A stretch of DNA of 17,720 bases from assembly GCA_945957495.1 (NCBI GenBank), contig CAMFLG010000014.1, positions 1-17,720 of the forward strand, given 5' to 3'. The notes below the pieces were generated by a model. It saw nothing but the letters and a program-made list of their open reading frames with translations. It was not told the DNA's origin and ran no database searches. The DNA is from an uncultured Pseudorhodobacter sp. GTDB taxonomy: Bacteria > Pseudomonadota > Alphaproteobacteria > Rhodobacterales > Rhodobacteraceae. Within the stretch, counting starts at the first letter, position 1. Each line of letters starts with the position of its first letter. The position numbers were made by a program, and so were the translations under genes. This document shows, piece by piece, positions 8,401 through 13,923 of this stretch.

Positions 8401-8758
8401 ACTTGCGGTAGATCACCAGATCATCGGCGATGTCCAAGGGGTAGTCGAAGGGCCATTCCTCGGCACTGGACTCAACAAAGAAATCGAAGGGGTTGTAAAC
8501 GGTCATGTCGGCGGTCAGATCGACCTCGACGCGCAGTTCTGTCACCGGATCGGGAAACACATAGCGGGCCAGCCAGTTGCCGTAGGGGTCTTGCTGATAG
8601 TTCACGAAGTGATTGGCGGGCGTGACCTTCAACGAATGCGACACGACGCGCGTGCGGCTGTGCGGCGCCGGGCGCAGCCGGATCACCTGCGGGCCTAGCG
8701 TGACGGGGCGGTCATATTTGTAGTGGGTCAGGTGATGGATGCTGGCAAGGATCGACAT
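5441..8758 (-). CDS. Transglutaminase-like / DUF2126 putative amidoligase, first gene of the cassette
   Basis: This is a two-part protein of 1105 residues. The N-terminal part (about 1-300) is transglutaminase-like, with a triad of Cys180 in KGSCRDTSW, His229 in DLHAWCEVY and Asp245 in GLDPTSG. The rest (about 310-1105) is the DUF2126 region, predicted in the literature to be a glutamine-synthetase-like carboxylate-amine ligase. Its conspicuous motifs are GGEPTFVSIDD (about 330-340), EVNIHPSHNWAETV (about 671-684), IDGKHTGTGGGNH (706-718) and VEFRGFEMPPNPRMS. The expected activity is ATP-dependent amide bond formation on an unknown substrate. I chose the ATG at 8758 because the family begins with MSILASIHHLTHYKYDRPVTLGP; the open frame continues to 8968 but that extension is unlike the family. 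The Shine-Dalgarno is weak. It is translationally coupled to the ATP-grasp gene downstream. Confidence 0.9.
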   Translation of the reverse strand: MSILASIHHLTHYKYDRPVTLGPQVIRLRPAPHSRTRVVSHSLKVTPANHFVNYQQDPYGNWLARYVFPDPVTELRVEVDLTADMTVYNPFDFFVESSAEEWPFDYPLDIADDLVIYRKCDPAGPLLQAFLDKVPRTPRRTVDFVVGLNAQLAQEVGYVIRLEPGVQTPEETLGLAKGSCRDTSWLLVNALRHLGFAARFVSGYLIQLKPDLVAIDGPAGTAHDFTDLHAWCEVYLPGAGWIGLDPTSGLLTGESHIPLSATPHYSNAAPISGLASYAEVEFDFEMTVTRTAEHPRITKPFSDAAWADLNALGHKVDAALAAGDVRLTMGGEPTFVSIDDFESGEWNTDAVGPTKRIYADALIRRLQAKFAPGGFLHYGQGKWYPGETLPRWTFSLYWRRDGKPIWHNPDLIAPEVSSGATPEQATTLLQTIAETLGIPADYVVPAFEDPAEWIVKEGNLPENVTPENSHLKDPEERNRIARVFGRGLTEPSGFVLPVQRWQSRAGQTWLSEKWKLRRGHLFLVPGDSPVGYRLPLGSLPYIKPAYYPHVLPSDPFDDRGELPDFAPEVLAQHRQERPAFTASEAVQDRREQVISEVAGSVRTAISVEPRDGRLCVFMPPVERVEDYLELVAAAETAAKTLGLPVHIEGYAPPHDPRLNVIRVAPDPGVIEVNIHPSHNWAETVATTEAVYEEARQLRLGADKFMIDGKHTGTGGGNHVVVGGVTPNDSPFLRRPDLLASLILHWQRHPSLSYLFSGLFIGPTSQAPRIDEARMDALYELEIALAQIPHPDRGMAPPPWLVDRLLRNLLVDVTGNTHRAEICIDKLYSPDGPTGRLGLVEFRGFEMPPNPRMSLAQQLLIRALIARMWANPIKGNLTRWGTTLADRFMLPHFVWEDFLSVLADLRQHGFDLNPDWFKAQAEFRFPFCGEATFEGVTLEIRQALEPWHVMGETGAIGGTVRYTDSSVERLQAKLTAADPGRYTVTCNQRRMPMQPTGTSGTTVAAVRFKAWQPPLALHPVLPVNAPLTFDVYDTWTGRALGGCTYHVAHPGGRNYDTFPVNSNEAEARRLARFEPRGHTAGSYEPVPETPHPEFPMTLDLRRAPGL

Positions 8759-9003
8759 GGGCTGTTCTTTCAAGACTGGAGGTCTTTTTTCCACAGAGCC
8801 GCGCGTTCCTCTAACACTTTGTGCCATGGGTGGCGGTTTCCCGGGCAGCGACGGGAAATTTAGCAGCATGCGCCCAAAATTTAGGCAAACACCCCGCGCG
8901 ACCGGGGGGCAGGGCCGGTGACGGAAACGGCCCGGCTGTCGGGGCCATGCGTTCATCTGGGCGGGCAATCAGGGTAAGATCACGGGAATCACCAAGGGGG
9001 CGG
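8759..9003. other. Divergent intergenic region between the amidoligase cassette and dut
   Basis: This 245-base stretch must hold the promoters of both the leftward cassette and the rightward dut gene. I found no convincing -35/-10 pair. A minus-strand TGGCAC-like element near 8820 lacks the GC step expected for a sigma-54 promoter. A five-base hairpin, AAGAC-N5-GTCTT at 8772-8786, is followed by four T residues on the plus strand but is too short to call a terminator. The open frames that extend dut and the cassette gene into this region do not resemble their families. Confidence 0.4.
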
Positions 9004-9456
9004 ATGATGGCGGCGATCAAATTCAAGCGGGTTGACGGCAACACCGATCTGCCCTTGCCCGGCTATGCCACGCCGGGGGCGGCGGGAATGGACCTGCGCG
9101 CCTATCTGCCCGAAGGGCCGCTGCGGTTTGCGCATGGCGATCTGCGGATGATTTCCACCGGGTTTCATGTGGAATTGCCGCCGGGCACAGAAATGCAGAT
9201 CCGGCCGCGGTCGGGATTGGCGCTGAAACACGGGTTCATCATTCCCAACAGCCCCGGCACCGTGGACGAGGATTATCGCGGCGTGGTGATGATCGGGCTG
9301 TACTACCTTGGCACCGATCCGTTCCAGATCAGCCATGGCGACCGCATCGCGCAGGCGGTGATTGCCGATGTGCGGCGTTATGCGGTGGCAGAGGTTGCCA
9401 CTTTGTCCGATACCGAACGCGGGGCGGGTGGCTTTGGCTCCACCGGGCTGAAATAG
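9004..9456 (+). CDS. dut: dUTP diphosphatase (dUTPase)
   Basis: Dut hydrolyses dUTP to dUMP and pyrophosphate, which keeps uracil out of DNA and supplies dUMP for thymidylate synthesis. All five motifs of the homotrimeric family are present in order: PGAAGMDLRA (24-33), PRSG (68-71), GTVDEDYRGVVMIGL (85-99, with the catalytic aspartate), GDRIAQAVI (112-120) and the glycine-rich C-terminal arm RGAGGFGSTG (139-148). The length of 150 residues is typical. Two consecutive ATG codons at 9004 and 9007 are possible starts; an AAGGGG sequence upstream is slightly better spaced for the second. The next gene begins 10 bases after the stop, so the two are probably co-transcribed. In many bacteria dut lies next to coaBC; here they are separated by the cassette. 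Confidence 0.97.
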   Translation: MMAAIKFKRVDGNTDLPLPGYATPGAAGMDLRAYLPEGPLRFAHGDLRMISTGFHVELPPGTEMQIRPRSGLALKHGFIIPNSPGTVDEDYRGVVMIGLYYLGTDPFQISHGDRIAQAVIADVRRYAVAEVATLSDTERGAGGFGSTGLK

Positions 9457-9466
9457 GGCGCGGCGG

Positions 9467-10495
9467 ATGTTGGTGATCCTTCTTGCCATTGCGATCTGGA
9501 TTCTGGGCTGGGTCTTTGGCGTGGCGACGCGGCAGCGCTGGGTGTCGATTGGTGTTTTGTGGCTGGCGGTGGTGGTGGAGAACCTGCTGCTGCCTGCGGG
9601 CCATCCGTTGCGGCAGATGACCGGCGGCGATGCACGGGTTTGGCTGGTGCTGGCGGCGGCGGCGCTGTTGGGCTTTGGCTATGCGCTGATCGTGCGGGCG
9701 TTGAAAGCGCGGGCGGTGGTGGTGGAACCTGCCGCCAAACCGGCGTTTTCCGACAGCGAGGTGAACCGCTATGCCCGTCACATCCTGCTGCAGGAAATCG
9801 GCGGGCCGGGGCAAAAGCGGTTGAAAGAGGCGCGGGTTCTGGTGGTGGGTGCGGGCGGTTTGGGATCGCCCGCGCTGTTGTATCTGGCGGCGGCGGGTGT
9901 GGGCACGATTGGCGTGATCGACGATGATCTTGTCGATGCCTCGAACCTTCAACGGCAGATCATCCACACCGATCAGGGTATTGGCCAGCCCAAGGTGGAA
10001 AGCGCCCGTGCAGCTATGCTGGCGCTGAACCCCTATATCACCGTGCAGACCCATCAGGCGCGGTTGGTTGAAGCGGGGGCAGCCGATCTGGTGGCGGGCT
10101 ATGATCTGGTGCTGGACGGATCTGACAATTTCGACACGCGCTATCTGATCAACCGGATTTGCGCGGCGGCGGGCAAGCCGCTGATTTCTGCCGCGATCAC
10201 GCAATGGGAGGGGCAATTGTCGTTATACGATCCCGCCCATGGCGCGCCCTGTTACGAATGTGTCTTTCCGGTGCGCCCGGCGCCCGGCATGGTGCCGACC
10301 TGTGCCGAGGCGGGCGTGGCAGCGCCCTTGCCGGGTGTCATCGGCGCGATGATGGCGATGGAGGCGGTCAAGCAGATCACCGGGGCGGGGCAGACTTTGG
10401 CCGGGAGGCTGATGATCCATGACGCGCTATATGCCGAAACCCGGGTTATTGGCATCAAGCGCCGTGCCGACTGCCCGGTTTGTGGCGGGCATTAA
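9467..10495 (+). CDS. Membrane-anchored HesA/MoeB/ThiF family adenylyltransferase
   Basis: Residues about 90-342 form an E1-like adenylating domain of the MoeB/ThiF type: SEVNRYARHILLQEIGGPGQ, the nucleotide-binding GAGGLGS (128-134), acidic IDDDLVDASNLQRQ (151-164, with the conserved Asn and Arg), a Lys in GQPKVESA (K176) and DGSDNFDTR. Two CxxC pairs, C262/C265 and C336/C339, form the expected structural zinc site; Cys279 in VPTCAEAG is in the position of the MoeB/ThiF catalytic-loop cysteine. Such enzymes adenylate the C-terminal Gly-Gly of a ubiquitin-like sulfur carrier (MoaD or ThiS) for molybdopterin or thiamine synthesis. Unusually, residues 1-80 contain about three hydrophobic segments (2-20, 25-45, 58-76), which suggests anchoring in the inner membrane. 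It follows dut by 10 bases. MoeB or ThiF cannot be distinguished here, and no sulfur carrier gene is in the window. Confidence 0.88.
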   Translation: MLVILLAIAIWILGWVFGVATRQRWVSIGVLWLAVVVENLLLPAGHPLRQMTGGDARVWLVLAAAALLGFGYALIVRALKARAVVVEPAAKPAFSDSEVNRYARHILLQEIGGPGQKRLKEARVLVVGAGGLGSPALLYLAAAGVGTIGVIDDDLVDASNLQRQIIHTDQGIGQPKVESARAAMLALNPYITVQTHQARLVEAGAADLVAGYDLVLDGSDNFDTRYLINRICAAAGKPLISAAITQWEGQLSLYDPAHGAPCYECVFPVRPAPGMVPTCAEAGVAAPLPGVIGAMMAMEAVKQITGAGQTLAGRLMIHDALYAETRVIGIKRRADCPVCGGH

Positions 10496-10519
10496 GAACG
10501 CCCGTTCACAAAGCCGCCT

Positions 10520-10909
10520 TTAGTCCTTTGGTTTGCGCGGAGCCAAGGCGAAGCCGATCAGCGCCATCACCGCCAGTGGCAGCATCACCAAGGCGCTGTC
10601 GGGGGCGGGCGGGGTTTCGGGCAGTTGCTTGCGGCCATAAAGAATGTGGTCGGCGTTGCTGCGGCCCTTGACCAGCAGCATCAGGATGGCCGCGATGATC
10701 AGGCTGACCGAACCGATGATCAGCGCCGCCAAAAGCGGGTCCATCATTCGGGACAGTTGAATCCAAAGGGCGGCAGACAAACCGGCCACACCCAACAGCA
10801 GGAACACGATCGACAGCGCGAACAAGACCGAAATTCCGGCAACCCGTTCTGCCACGCGGGCCGTCGAGATGCCGGAAAGTTGCAGAATCAGCGACAGGAT
10901 TGTCGCCAT
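10520..10909 (-). CDS. YqjE / phage-holin-like small inner-membrane protein
   Basis: This 129-residue protein has three hydrophobic segments: about 26-52, 59-80 and 105-122. The first two and the short charged linker KGRSNADHILYGRK resemble the Phage_holin_3_6 / YqjE group. The name is historical, and there is no phage context here. Its function is unknown. It starts four bases after the stop of the DUF883 gene, with which it must be co-transcribed; the same pairing (yqjD-yqjE) exists in Escherichia coli, which supports both identifications. It converges on the MoeB-like gene, with only 24 bases between the two stop codons and a weak GAACG/CGTTC inverted repeat there as the sole terminator candidate. 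Confidence 0.75.
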   Translation of the reverse strand: MATILSLILQLSGISTARVAERVAGISVLFALSIVFLLLGVAGLSAALWIQLSRMMDPLLAALIIGSVSLIIAAILMLLVKGRSNADHILYGRKQLPETPPAPDSALVMLPLAVMALIGFALAPRKPKD

Positions 10910-10912
10910 GGC

Positions 10913-11206
10913 CTAGCGCCGACCCAGAATCAGGCCGATCAGCAGACCAACGCCCGCAGCAATCCCGATGGTTTGCAGCGGTTTGGCGGCGGTGTAGGCC
11001 TTGGCCTCATCCGTCAGCTTCTTGATTTCGGCCTGCGCCTCGCCCAAGGGTTCGGCACCGGCGACGGCAAGTGCCTCCAGCGTGGTGCGCGTGCGAGTCT
11101 CTGCCGCAGCGGCCACCTGCTTTGCCAAAGTGGCGATTTCCGCCCGCAATTCCGCAAGATGGGCCAGCACGGCCTTTTCCTCGGGTGTTTCAGGTTTTAC
11201 CGGCAT
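10913..11206 (-). CDS. ElaB/YqjD/DUF883 family membrane-anchored protein
   Basis: This small protein (97 residues) has a helical, charged N-terminal part (residues about 8-70, EEKAVLAHLAELRAEIATLAKQ, likely coiled coil) and a single C-terminal transmembrane segment in KPLQTIGIAAGVGLLIGLI ending with Arg-Arg. That tail is diagnostic of the DUF883/ElaB/YqjD family. In E. coli YqjD is a stationary-phase inner-membrane protein that binds ribosomes; a similar stress role is plausible but unproven here. I chose the ATG at 11206 because it has a strong AAGGAAG Shine-Dalgarno and gives the usual length; the frame stays open to 11392, but that extension is unrelated to the family. It is the first gene of a two-gene operon. 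Confidence 0.85.
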   Translation of the reverse strand: MPVKPETPEEKAVLAHLAELRAEIATLAKQVAAAAETRTRTTLEALAVAGAEPLGEAQAEIKKLTDEAKAYTAAKPLQTIGIAAGVGLLIGLILGRR

Positions 11207-11542
11207 GGGTTCTTCCTTTCGCGTTGCGTTACATCCTGAACATGTGGTCCCCGTCCCGGTCAAGGTCAAGCTGTTGGCCTTGTGACATAACCGACGCTCA
11301 GGGAAAATTCGCACCCCCGCCGAAATCGCGGTCAGCGGCCGGCGAAAACCGACCGGTTCGGCAGGCTTCGCCGCCCTTATGCAAGCTTTCACTATACAAA
11401 GCGCGCATTTCCCGCTATGCGGCGCTTTCGGCCCGAGGATTCCGGGGCAGACGGCGGGGAGGCTGGTCTGCGATGGGGAATGAGGTGCCGTTGAATTGGT
11501 ACGTCACGGGCGCAGCAAGATTGCCCCCCATCAGGAAATGAC
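11207..11542. other. Divergent intergenic region / helicase leader
   Basis: This 336-base gap separates the leftward YqjD-like gene from the rightward RNA helicase. Its left part holds the candidate heat-shock promoter. From about 11339 to 11376 the arms GGCGAA and TTCGCC, with a CCGA/TCGG stem inside, could fold into a branched hairpin in the helicase leader. TATACA at 11393 is -10-like but has no good -35 at the right distance. Short ATG-started frames of about 25-35 codons exist near 11379 and 11417, without a good ribosome-binding site, so I do not call them genes. A good AGGAA lies just before the helicase ATG. Confidence 0.4.
11240..11270 (-). promoter_or_regulatory. Candidate heat-shock sigma (RpoH) promoter for the YqjD/YqjE-like operon
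   Basis: On the minus strand CTTGACC (11270-11264) is followed after 16 bases by CCACATGT (11247-11240). The E. coli sigma-32 consensus is CTTGAAA, 11-16 bases, CCCCATNT, so the match is 5 of 7 at -35 and 7 of 8 at -10 (counting the free position), at the longest allowed spacing. It would give a leader of about 25-30 bases before the ATG at 11206. A second TTGACC overlaps (11263-11258) but has no matching -10. This is read by eye only. Confidence 0.4.
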
Positions 11543-13873
11543 ATGATCGAAAAAACTATCGCCGCGCCTCTGGCTGCGGCATTGGCTGCCAAGGGCTATG
11601 AATCCCTGACCGCCGTGCAGGACGCTGTTCTGAACACTGACGCCACGGGCCGCGACCTGCTGGTTTCGGCGCAAACCGGGTCGGGTAAGACCGTGGCCTT
11701 TGGCATCGCGATTGCGGATGAGATTCTGCAAGGCAGCGACCGGTTGCTTTACGCCGACAAGCCGCTGGCCCTGGTGATCGCGCCGACGCGCGAACTGGCG
11801 CTGCAAGTGGCGCGAGAGCTGGAATGGCTTTACGCCTCGGCCGGGGCGCATATCGCGACCTGCGTTGGCGGCATGGACTATCGCACCGAAAAACGCGCGC
11901 TGGATCGCGGCGCGCATATCGTTGTCGGCACGCCGGGCCGTCTGCGCGACCATATCGACCGCAAATCGCTGGACCTGTCGGGCCTGCGCGCCGCCGTTCT
12001 GGACGAAGCGGACGAGATGCTGGACCTGGGGTTCCGCGAGGATCTGGAATATATTCTGGAGGCCGCGCCGGAGACCCGCCGCACGCTGATGTTTTCGGCC
12101 ACGGTGCCGAAGGAAATCGCCAAACTGGCCGAAGATTTCCAGACCAACGCGCTGCGCATTCAGGCGCAGGGCGAGGCCAAACAGCACGTCGATATCGAAT
12201 ACCGCGCCCTGTCGGTGGCGGTGCGCGACCGTGAACATGCGATCTTCAACGCGCTGCGCTATTACGAGGCGAAGACCGCGATCGTGTTCTGCAAAACCCG
12301 CGTCAACGTCAATCATCTGATGGCGCGGATGGGCAATCGCGGCTTCAAGGTCGTGGCGCTGTCGGGCGAACTTAGCCAGCAAGAGCGTACCAACGCGCTG
12401 ACCGCGCTGCGCAACGGGCGGGCAAATGTGTGTATCGCAACCGACGTGGCTGCGCGCGGCATTGACTTGCCGGGGCTGGAACTGGTGATCCATGCCGATC
12501 TGCCGTCGAATTCGGAAACGCTACTTCACCGCTCTGGCCGCACTGGGCGCGCCGGATCGAAAGGCGTTTCTGCGCTGATCGTGGTGCCGTCGGAATTCAA
12601 GAAGGCGCAGCGCCTGTTGCAGGGCGCGAAGGTTGTGGCGGAATGGGGCTCTGCCCCTTCGGCGGATGAGATTCAGGCCAAGGACGATCTGCGGCTGTTC
12701 GAAAACCCGGTGCTGACGCAGGATCTGAGCGATGAGATGGATACCGCGCTGGCGCTGATTCAGCGGTTCGGGCCTGAACAGATCGCGGCGGCTTTCGTGC
12801 GCGGCTGGCGTTCGGGCCGCTCGGCCCCCGAAGTGCTGTCCGAAGCGGCGGCGCCGCGTGATGCCGCCCCGCCGCGTGAGCGCAGCGAATTTGGCGCCTC
12901 GGTCTGGTATCAGCTGTCGGTTGGCCGCGCGGGTCGTGCCGAGGCGCGCTGGCTTTTGCCGAAGATCTGCGATGCCGGGGGCATCACCAAGGACGGCATC
13001 GGCGCGATTCGGGTGCAGGAAGACATCACCTATGTGCAGATTGCCGAGAATCTGGCGGGCAAGTTCGGCGCGCAGCTGGAGCTGGAAAACGGCGTCGTGA
13101 TGGAGCGAATGGCGGACGAACCGTCGATGGACCGCCCCGAACGCGCGCCGCGCAAGGCGCCTGCCGCCCGTGCGCCCCGGGCCGAGAAACCGGCCTATGA
13201 GCGTGCGGAAAAGCCTGCCTATGTGCCCAAACCCTCGCGTCTGGTGGAAGAGGCGATTTCCGAAGGCTACGATCCGATCAAGGGCAGCGAAGCCGCCCCG
13301 GTTGAGGCCCCGAAGCCGCGCGCGCCCAAGCCTTATGTCAAGCGTGAGGATGGCGAGAAGAAGCCCTACACGCCGCGCGCCGATGGGGCCAAGCCCTATG
13401 CCAAACGCGATGACGGGGATCGCAGGCCCTACACGCCGCGTTCGCCCATGCCTGCCGGGGCGAAACCCTATGCCAAGCGTGAGGACGGCGACCGCAAACC
13501 CTACGCCCCGCGTGGTGAGGCGAAGCCCTATGCCAAACGTGACGATGGCGACCGCAAGCCTTATGCGCCGCGCGCCGAAGGGGCCAAGCCCTACGCCAAG
13601 CGCGAGGATGGCGAACGCAAGCCCTATGCGCCGCGTGGAGCCGATGCCAAGCCTTATGCCAAGCGCGAAGATGGTGACAAAAAGCCCTACGCGCCGCGCT
13701 CTGCCGGGTTCAAATCGCATGGCGGTGAGGGCAAGCCTGCCCGCGCAACTGCGTCGAAATCCCACGGCGGCGAGGCGAAAAGCTTTGCCAAACCGGCACG
13801 ACCGGCGGCACCCCGCGCCGATGCCAAGGACACATCCAAACGCTTCGTACCGCCAAGCAAGCCGAAACGCTGA
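11543..13873 (+). CDS. DEAD-box ATP-dependent RNA helicase (DeaD/CsdA-like) with repeat tail
   Basis: The protein has 776 residues. The two RecA-like domains carry all the family motifs: Q-motif region SLTAVQ (about 21-26), AQTGSGKT (43-50), PTREL (81-85), TPGR (130-133), DEAD (154-157), SAT (185-187), ATDVAARGID (299-308) and HRSGRTGRAG (329-338). A DbpA-type RNA-binding domain follows at about 455-521 (SVWYQLSVGRAGRAEARWLLPKI...), as in DeaD/CsdA. Residues 530-776 are a disordered, highly charged tail with six tandem repeats. DeaD-type helicases unwind structured RNA in ribosome assembly, cold adaptation and mRNA decay. The ATG at 11543 has AGGAA upstream and gives the usual N terminus. The gene is monocistronic, with a strong terminator after it. 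The tail makes it clearly longer than the roughly 630-residue E. coli protein. Confidence 0.95.
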   Translation: MIEKTIAAPLAAALAAKGYESLTAVQDAVLNTDATGRDLLVSAQTGSGKTVAFGIAIADEILQGSDRLLYADKPLALVIAPTRELALQVARELEWLYASAGAHIATCVGGMDYRTEKRALDRGAHIVVGTPGRLRDHIDRKSLDLSGLRAAVLDEADEMLDLGFREDLEYILEAAPETRRTLMFSATVPKEIAKLAEDFQTNALRIQAQGEAKQHVDIEYRALSVAVRDREHAIFNALRYYEAKTAIVFCKTRVNVNHLMARMGNRGFKVVALSGELSQQERTNALTALRNGRANVCIATDVAARGIDLPGLELVIHADLPSNSETLLHRSGRTGRAGSKGVSALIVVPSEFKKAQRLLQGAKVVAEWGSAPSADEIQAKDDLRLFENPVLTQDLSDEMDTALALIQRFGPEQIAAAFVRGWRSGRSAPEVLSEAAAPRDAAPPRERSEFGASVWYQLSVGRAGRAEARWLLPKICDAGGITKDGIGAIRVQEDITYVQIAENLAGKFGAQLELENGVVMERMADEPSMDRPERAPRKAPAARAPRAEKPAYERAEKPAYVPKPSRLVEEAISEGYDPIKGSEAAPVEAPKPRAPKPYVKREDGEKKPYTPRADGAKPYAKRDDGDRRPYTPRSPMPAGAKPYAKREDGDRKPYAPRGEAKPYAKRDDGDRKPYAPRAEGAKPYAKREDGERKPYAPRGADAKPYAKREDGDKKPYAPRSAGFKSHGGEGKPARATASKSHGGEAKSFAKPARPAAPRADAKDTSKRFVPPSKPKR
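13328..13699 (+). repeat. Six tandem repeats encoding a KPYAKREDGDRKPYAPR tail
   Basis: Residues 596-719 of the helicase consist of six copies of a unit of about 20-24 residues with the core KPY(A/V)KR(E/D)DG(D/E)(K/R)(K/R)PY(A/T)PR and variable linkers (ADG, SPMPAG, GE, AEG, GAD, SAG). The copies differ mainly at third codon positions (for example aaacgc against aagcgt for Lys-Arg), so the protein pattern is kept while the DNA has drifted. Beyond it are two weaker KSHGGE motifs. The mixture of Tyr, Arg and alternating charges is typical of low-complexity RNA-binding tails. Confidence 0.95.
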
Positions 13874-13892
13874 TTTGTGAACATCGGTTCAG

Positions 13893-13923
13893 TAAGGCCG
13901 CCTTTGGGCGGCCTTATTTGTTT
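13893..13923 (+). terminator. Rho-independent terminator of the helicase gene
   Basis: TAAGGCCGCC (13893-13902) pairs perfectly with GGCGGCCTTA (13907-13916) across a TTTG loop, followed by the T-rich TTTGTTT. The ten-base stem lies 20 bases after the helicase stop codon. Its right arm includes the TAA stop (minus strand, 13916-13914) of the convergent cysQ gene, so the same hairpin may also mark the cysQ transcript end, although there is no T-run on that side. Confidence 0.85.

Noticed and set aside
8772..8790. Small hairpin with T-run near the cassette start
   Set aside because: The stem has only five pairs and lies at the 5' end of the cassette operon, where a plus-strand terminator has no gene to serve.
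8805..8830. Sigma-54-like TGGCAC element upstream of the cassette (minus strand)
   Set aside because: The -12 part reads GTTAG rather than TTGC, so the invariant GC step is absent.
8759..8968. N-terminal extension of the DUF2126 protein up to 8968
   Set aside because: The extra 70 residues are Pro/Arg-rich and unlike the family, which begins at MSILASIHHLTHYKYD; the extension also runs into the promoter region needed by both divergent genes.
9329..10216. Minus-strand open frame (295 codons) opposite dut and the MoeB-like gene
   Set aside because: Its composition is dominated by Arg, His, Gln and Pro, as expected for antisense of high-GC coding DNA, and it lies fully over well-recognised genes.
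10520..10909. Holin-like protein as evidence of a prophage
   Set aside because: No lysin, integrase or phage structural gene is nearby, and its partner is a DUF883/YqjD-like gene, which matches the chromosomal yqjD-yqjE pair.
11379..11500. Short ATG-started frames of about 25-35 codons in the helicase leader
   Set aside because: No good ribosome-binding site and no recognisable sequence; frames of this size are expected by chance.
13328..13699. Tandem repeat as a possible CRISPR array
   Set aside because: The repeats are in frame inside a coding sequence, diverge at silent positions and have no uniform unique spacers.
12521..13765. Long minus-strand open frame (414 codons) opposite the helicase gene
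   Set aside because: It is the shadow of a GC-rich gene and of its repeat tail: the antisense of the charged repeats reads as repeated hydrophobic patches, there is no family resemblance, and the plus-strand helicase motifs are unambiguous.
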